Shown: positions 60,568 through 64,000 of the stretch, piece by piece
Position numbering within the stretch: position 1 is the first letter of the stretch
Layout of the letters: each line of letters opens with the position of its first letter
Origin: CAZSDP01 sp964605665
GTDB lineage: Bacteria > Planctomycetota > UBA8108 > UBA1146
NCBI GenBank assembly: GCA_964605665.1
Contig: CAZSDP010000023.1
Span: 1-64,000 of the forward strand
Length of the DNA stretch: 64,000 nucleotides
Direction: 5' to 3'
Translations under genes and position numbers: made by a program
Notes under the pieces: generated by a model
What the model saw: only the letters and a program-made list of their open reading frames with translations
Database searches by the model: none
Told to the model about the DNA's origin: nothing

Positions 60568-61230
60568 ATGAACGAGCAAACTCCTCAAGATGGTTCACGC
60601 AAACCCGATCACTTCGATACGGGCCAAGTCGATGCTACGGGTGAATCGAACGCGGGGCGCATCCTGCCCCTCTTTCCACTCCCCGATATGGTGCTCTTTC
60701 CAGGTCAGATTCAACCGCTTCATATTTTCGAACCTCGATACCTTCAGATGGTCTCCGATCTCCTCGACACCAAGGGTGAATTCGTCATCGGAACAGTTCT
60801 CGGCCACGACAAACGGCAACTCGAGTCGGTCGCACCGGTCCAAAGCGTGGCGGGCCTGGGGCGCATCGAACAGTACCGGGAACTTCCTGACGGCCGGTTT
60901 TTCATGATCGCGCTCGGTCTCAAGCGAGTCCGAGTCACCCCCCTCGCCGAAGAACGCGCATATCCGACCTGCCTGGCCGAGCCGATTCTCGAAGACCAGG
61001 AGAAGATCATCGATCCCAATGCGAGGGCGACCTACGAGACACTTCTGCGCCGCGCGCTCATGGAAAATTGGGAGCAGGATTCACCTCCGCCCGAGAAGAT
61101 CCCCCTCTTCCAACTCACCGACTTGGTTCAGATGCACCTGTCGCTAACTCCCCAAAAGAGCTACGAGATCTTCTCCACCAACCCCCTCGAAAAGAGGATC
61201 CGCACGGTTCTCGAGGCCGCGAGAGCCTAA
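60568..61230 (+). CDS. Lon N-terminal (substrate-binding) domain protein
   Basis: 220 residues carrying only the Lon substrate-binding domain (about 32-215): ILPLFPLPDMVLFPGQIQPL, HIFEPRYLQMVSDLLD, GLGRIEQYRELPDGRFFMIA, LGLKRVRV. No AAA or protease domain follows, so this is a stand-alone member whose role is not established. The divergent gene is nth. Between them an 8-bp inverted repeat TTGGTCTC/GAGACCAA (60364-60371 and 60413-60420) may be a regulator site. It ends five bases before the endonuclease V start. Confidence 0.88.
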   Translation: MNEQTPQDGSRKPDHFDTGQVDATGESNAGRILPLFPLPDMVLFPGQIQPLHIFEPRYLQMVSDLLDTKGEFVIGTVLGHDKRQLESVAPVQSVAGLGRIEQYRELPDGRFFMIALGLKRVRVTPLAEERAYPTCLAEPILEDQEKIIDPNARATYETLLRRALMENWEQDSPPPEKIPLFQLTDLVQMHLSLTPQKSYEIFSTNPLEKRIRTVLEAARA

Positions 61231-61235
61231 CGACT

Positions 61236-61958
61236 TTGCCAAGCGGCCAATCTTCCACAGCTCCCATTTCATCTCACTCAAGACCACTTCGAAGACGATC
61301 GCATCGTTGGAACATCGATGCCGGTGAAGCGATCGCCCTTCAGAGAAAAATCGCTGATCGAATCGATCGAACCGGTACTCCGCAGTCGGTCCAGCTCGTC
61401 GCCGGTATCGACTGCGCATTCTCTCGTGATGGAACCCAATGCCTAGCGGCGGTGATCGTCTGGGATGTTTCCAAAGCAAAAGTGGTGGAGGAACGAGTCG
61501 CGCGCAAAGAGGTGACGTTTCCCTACATTCCCGGCCTGCTCAGTTTCCGCGAGGGCCCCGCAATTCTCGCGGCGCTGCGCAGAGTCAAATCCAAACTCGA
61601 CCTACTGATCTTCGATGGGCAAGGAATCGCGCATCCGAGACGGCTGGGTATCGCGTGTCACATCGGCTGGATCGCCGATCTCCCCGCGATCGGTTGCGGC
61701 AAGAGCCGTCTCGTGGGGAAGCACCGCGAACCAGGAGAAAGACGTGGCTGTCGGACCACCCTCAAGGACCGTGGAGAACGGATCGGTACGGTCCTGCGCA
61801 CTCGAGATGGAGTTCGCCCGCTGTACGTGAGTACCGGCCACCGCATCGATCTCGCTGAGGCAGAGAAGTGGGTCCTTCGCCTCGCGACCAAGGTGCGACT
61901 TCCGGAACCTGTGCGAAGAGCAGATCGAAAGGTTGCAGAGGTGAGAAAAGAGACTTGA
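61236..61958 (+). CDS. nfi: Endonuclease V (deoxyinosine repair)
   Basis: 240 residues if the TTG at 61236 is used, five bases after the preceding stop. Longer in-frame extensions overlap the Lon-domain gene and have no family similarity. Catalytic elements are LVAGIDCAFSRDG (first Asp), PYIPGLLSFREGPAILAAL (Glu) and LLIFDGQGIAHPRRLGIACH (second Asp), then IGCGKSRLVG and GERIGTVLRTRDGVRPLYVS. The enzyme nicks DNA one base beyond deaminated adenine (inosine). It is likely co-transcribed with the Lon-domain gene. Confidence 0.93.
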   Translation: MPSGQSSTAPISSHSRPLRRRSHRWNIDAGEAIALQRKIADRIDRTGTPQSVQLVAGIDCAFSRDGTQCLAAVIVWDVSKAKVVEERVARKEVTFPYIPGLLSFREGPAILAALRRVKSKLDLLIFDGQGIAHPRRLGIACHIGWIADLPAIGCGKSRLVGKHREPGERRGCRTTLKDRGERIGTVLRTRDGVRPLYVSTGHRIDLAEAEKWVLRLATKVRLPEPVRRADRKVAEVRKET

Positions 61959-62024
61959 GTCGCCGGTGTGGAGCGTCACTGGCGCAGAGCTCTGAAAAGA
62001 CCGATCGATCATCGATCGGTCAGA

Positions 62025-62915
62025 TTATCCGCCCACGCTTCCGATGGCTCGATGCGGACCCTCTGAAACAACCACCCCGCCCGCTTGCTCGAGGGTGATC
62101 ACGAATGCGGCCGGTTGGTCGATCACCAACGCAGGATCGATCGGAATGACCTGACGCCCTGGTCGAGCGGCCACGTCAAAGACACCGCCGTCCACCGGTT
62201 GAGGTGCCCGATCTGGATCGACGATCCACAATTGATACTGCTCCACCTTTGGATCATTCGCCGGAACATCTTCGAGAACCATATACCCTTCTTGGAGCGC
62301 GTCGCTCCAAACGACTTCGCCGGCGATTTTCTCCAAACCAGCTCCTTCGAGCCCGGTCCAATCGGTACGAATCAGATCGGTCGATTCCGCGACCAACCGC
62401 TGGTAGGACTGCTCAGGAGACAGCGAGGACTCCAGCGAGAAGAGAAATCCGAGAGTCACTCCAAAGATGATCGTCGCAGCGAGACCGAGAGCTGGCAGCG
62501 CGAAAGAACGGGCCGAGGACACTTCTGCCAGTCCCGTGACGGCAGGAGTCGCAGAAGTCGACGCTTCATGCTCAGTTTCACTCGGTTGAGAATGTCGCCC
62601 AGCCCGGAGTGAGCGAACTCTCATCCGACCGTCGGCGACGATTCGCTTTCTCAACGTGGCAGGCAACTCGCCGCTGGAATCCGCATCGGTGGAAATCCGC
62701 GAACCGGATTGAGCGTGGAACTGCTCCACCTCGAGTGCAGCAGCCGCTAAGTCCCAACCCAGCGCATCCTGATCCGATCGATCACGCAGAAGGAATTCCA
62801 GCTCACCGAGTGACTCCACGTCGAGTCCCTCAGTCGCTCGATCTGCGAGAAGTTGGTCGAGACGATCGCTCTCAGAGGGGTCTCGACGGTCGGGATGGTG
62901 TGAATCCGAATTCAT
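62025..62915 (-). CDS. RskA-type membrane anti-sigma factor
   Basis: 296 residues. A cytoplasmic N-terminal part (about 1-140, with the short helical anti-sigma region LLADRATEGLDVESLGELEF), one membrane helix (ALPALGLAATIIFGVTLGFL) and a periplasmic anti-sigma-K domain (about 190-290) with KVEQYQLWIVDPDRAPQPVD and QPAAFVITLEQAGGVVVSEG. It should hold the sigma factor encoded immediately upstream until a signal degrades or releases it. ATG overlaps the sigma stop (ATGA, 62912-62915). Confidence 0.9.
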   Translation of the reverse strand: MNSDSHHPDRRDPSESDRLDQLLADRATEGLDVESLGELEFLLRDRSDQDALGWDLAAAALEVEQFHAQSGSRISTDADSSGELPATLRKRIVADGRMRVRSLRAGRHSQPSETEHEASTSATPAVTGLAEVSSARSFALPALGLAATIIFGVTLGFLFSLESSLSPEQSYQRLVAESTDLIRTDWTGLEGAGLEKIAGEVVWSDALQEGYMVLEDVPANDPKVEQYQLWIVDPDRAPQPVDGGVFDVAARPGRQVIPIDPALVIDQPAAFVITLEQAGGVVVSEGPHRAIGSVGG

Positions 62916-63649
62916 GAGGCCTCCTCTCCGCTGCCTGAAACCCCCGATGATTCGCCGAGCATCTCTCGAACTCGCATCAAACCGCGACGCACGTGCGTCT
63001 TCACTGTTCCCAAAGGTAGATTGAGCTCCGTCGCGATATCCCGGTGGGAAAGACCTCCGAAGATCGACAGGTCGAGAATTTCCTTCTGCTCCGGTCGAAG
63101 CCGAGTCATCAACGATTGCACTCGAGCTGCTTCATCGCGGATCTCCACCGAGTCTGGCTCAGTGGGTGCTGAAGGATCGGTGATCTCGCTGATCACCTCT
63201 GACTTCGGTTCCCGCCGCTTCTTTCGCCAGCGATCGATCACTCTTCGACGAGCGATCATCGCCACAAAGGTCTCCTCTGAGGCGACTGTGGAGTCAAAGC
63301 GAGAGGCGCTCGACCAGAGATCGACAAACACCTCTTGGACCGCGTCTTCCGCGTCGTCGACGTTCTTGCATAGTCTTCGGCAGATTGACCAGACCAGACC
63401 GCCATAGCGATCCATGCACTCTTGGACCGCTCGCTCATCTCCGCTGGCAATTCGCTCCAGTAGGCTTGCGGTATCCAACCGATCTGCACTTTCTTTCGAA
63501 TTCCCCTCAGCTCGCTGAGGAGACAACCCCGGGCTCTGGGAATTGGCTTCGTAGTGGTATACGAGATGGCGAGCAGCGCCGCGACTACTTTGATGAGGTT
63601 TCGACGAAAGTAGAAACCGCCCTGAAGTAGAGCACTCGAGCAGCGTCAC
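62912..63649 (-). CDS. ECF RNA polymerase sigma factor
   Basis: About 245 residues from GTG 63649, whose GTGA overlaps the photolyase stop; longer frames run into the photolyase gene, and TTG starts further in are possible. Region 2: GGLVWSICRRLCKNVDDAED then AVQEVFVDLWSSASRFDSTV and FVAMIARRRVIDRWRKKRRE. Region 4: RLRPEQKEILDLSIFGGLSH then RDIATELNLPLGTVKTHVRR. The first ~60 residues are not conserved-looking. It is paired with the RskA-type anti-sigma factor downstream. Its position after a photolyase gene suggests a light or oxidative-stress response, as in the RpoE/ChrR-phrA linkage of Rhodobacter (inference). Confidence 0.92.
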   Translation of the reverse strand: MTLLECSTSGRFLLSSKPHQSSRGAARHLVYHYEANSQSPGLSPQRAEGNSKESADRLDTASLLERIASGDERAVQECMDRYGGLVWSICRRLCKNVDDAEDAVQEVFVDLWSSASRFDSTVASEETFVAMIARRRVIDRWRKKRREPKSEVISEITDPSAPTEPDSVEIRDEAARVQSLMTRLRPEQKEILDLSIFGGLSHRDIATELNLPLGTVKTHVRRGLMRVREMLGESSGVSGSGEEAS

Positions 63650-64000
63650 GCCGAGTGTTTCTGAATGTAGCCACGAACCCGCACTTTTCGCGCGGTGTTT
63701 TCTGAACTCATGTATCTGACTTTCCCGAAGATCTTCCTCTCGGGACCCCACGCCCGATCGAATCTGCCAAAGATCCAGCCGATGGCGCTGTAGCTGTTGG
63801 GGTCTCGACCATCGAGGGCATATCGATTGTTCAATTCGACGAGAGTCTGGAAGGCACTTTCTGGAGAAGGAGACCAGTGAAGGACTTTCTTTCCCCAGAG
63901 CATCCGGAGGTAGTTGTGAATCAGTCCCTCACGGCGCAACTGGTTTTGAGCGGCGTTCCAGAGGGGGTCTTCGGTGCGCGCCTGGTCAAATTCTTCGAAG
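63646..64000 (-). CDS. DNA photolyase, C-terminal part (start beyond window)
   Basis: The window holds the last ~117 residues of the FAD-binding half: WNAAQNQLRREGLIHNYLRM, LWGKKVLHWS, LVELNNRYALDGRDPNSYSA, IGWIFGRFDRAWGPERKIFG, VRYMSSENTARKVRVRGYI. The N-R-Y-A-L-D-G-R-D-P-N-S-Y and RYMSSEN motifs are characteristic of class II cyclobutane-pyrimidine-dimer photolyases, which use light to reverse UV lesions. The stop overlaps the start of the sigma factor gene. The 5' part lies to the right of the window. Confidence 0.92.
   Translation of the reverse strand, partial: FEEFDQARTEDPLWNAAQNQLRREGLIHNYLRMLWGKKVLHWSPSPESAFQTLVELNNRYALDGRDPNSYSAIGWIFGRFDRAWGPERKIFGKVRYMSSENTARKVRVRGYIQKHSA

Noticed and set aside
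61068..61235. N-terminal extension of the endonuclease V frame
   Set aside because: It overlaps the Lon-domain gene in another frame and has no similarity to endonuclease V; the family sequence begins after 61236.

Overview
The window looks like a scaffold from a Planctomycetota bacterium, probably marine or another aquatic lineage. The evidence is a set of large secreted proteins ending in dockerin-like EF-hand pairs, a DUF1592/DUF1588-type haem protein paired with a DUF1552 protein, many secreted proteins of unknown function, and an ECF sigma factor fused to a membrane-anchored C-terminal half. Base composition is moderately GC-rich. A run of exactly 100 N at 53272-53371 shows that this is a draft scaffold. 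I found no rRNA, tRNA, CRISPR array, insertion sequence or phage gene.

Layout. 1-4.1 kb: a truncated retropepsin-like secreted protein, a secreted protein whose reading frame continues past an in-frame TGA, and two divergent SRPBCC-fold membrane-anchored proteins. 4.1-26.3 kb: eight secreted proteins, all on the minus strand, each ending in a dockerin-like pair followed by a short Cys/Pro tail. They combine cohesin-like domains, FG-GAP propellers, HYR modules, fibronectin-like modules, Asp/Cys-rich calcium-type repeats and, in one protein, a di-haem peroxidase-like domain. 26.9-33.1 kb: a tightly overlapping operon for a TonB energy-transduction system of the two-ExbB type (DUF3450, large ExbB/TtpC-like, ExbB, ExbD, TonB, TPR lipoprotein). 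33.1-34.3 kb: degraded sequence, including an ORF broken by a 13-bp tandem duplication.

34.3-46.8 kb: a DEAD-box RNA helicase, the DUF1592/DUF1552 pair, the ECF sigma fusion, a PAS-GGDEF-EAL cyclic-di-GMP protein and a PhzF-like enzyme. 46.8-53.1 kb: a sialate O-acetylesterase-like enzyme and a four-gene operon of a LolD/FtsX-type ABC transporter with a ZnuA-like metal-binding lipoprotein. 53.2-64 kb: an M28 peptidase with a PDZ domain that spans the assembly gap, glutaminyl-tRNA synthetase, a prenyltransferase/squalene-cyclase-like secreted protein with a coiled-coil partner, endonuclease III, a Lon-N-domain protein, endonuclease V, and a photolyase - sigma factor - anti-sigma factor operon that runs off the right edge.

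How the parts may work together (inference): the dockerin/cohesin proteins could form an extracellular or cell-surface assembly, and the adjacent TonB system could power uptake across the outer membrane. No TonB-dependent receptor and no polysaccharide-degrading enzyme is visible here, so the substrate is unknown. The DNA-repair genes at the right (endonuclease III, endonuclease V, photolyase) are close to each other, but only the photolyase appears coupled to the sigma/anti-sigma pair.
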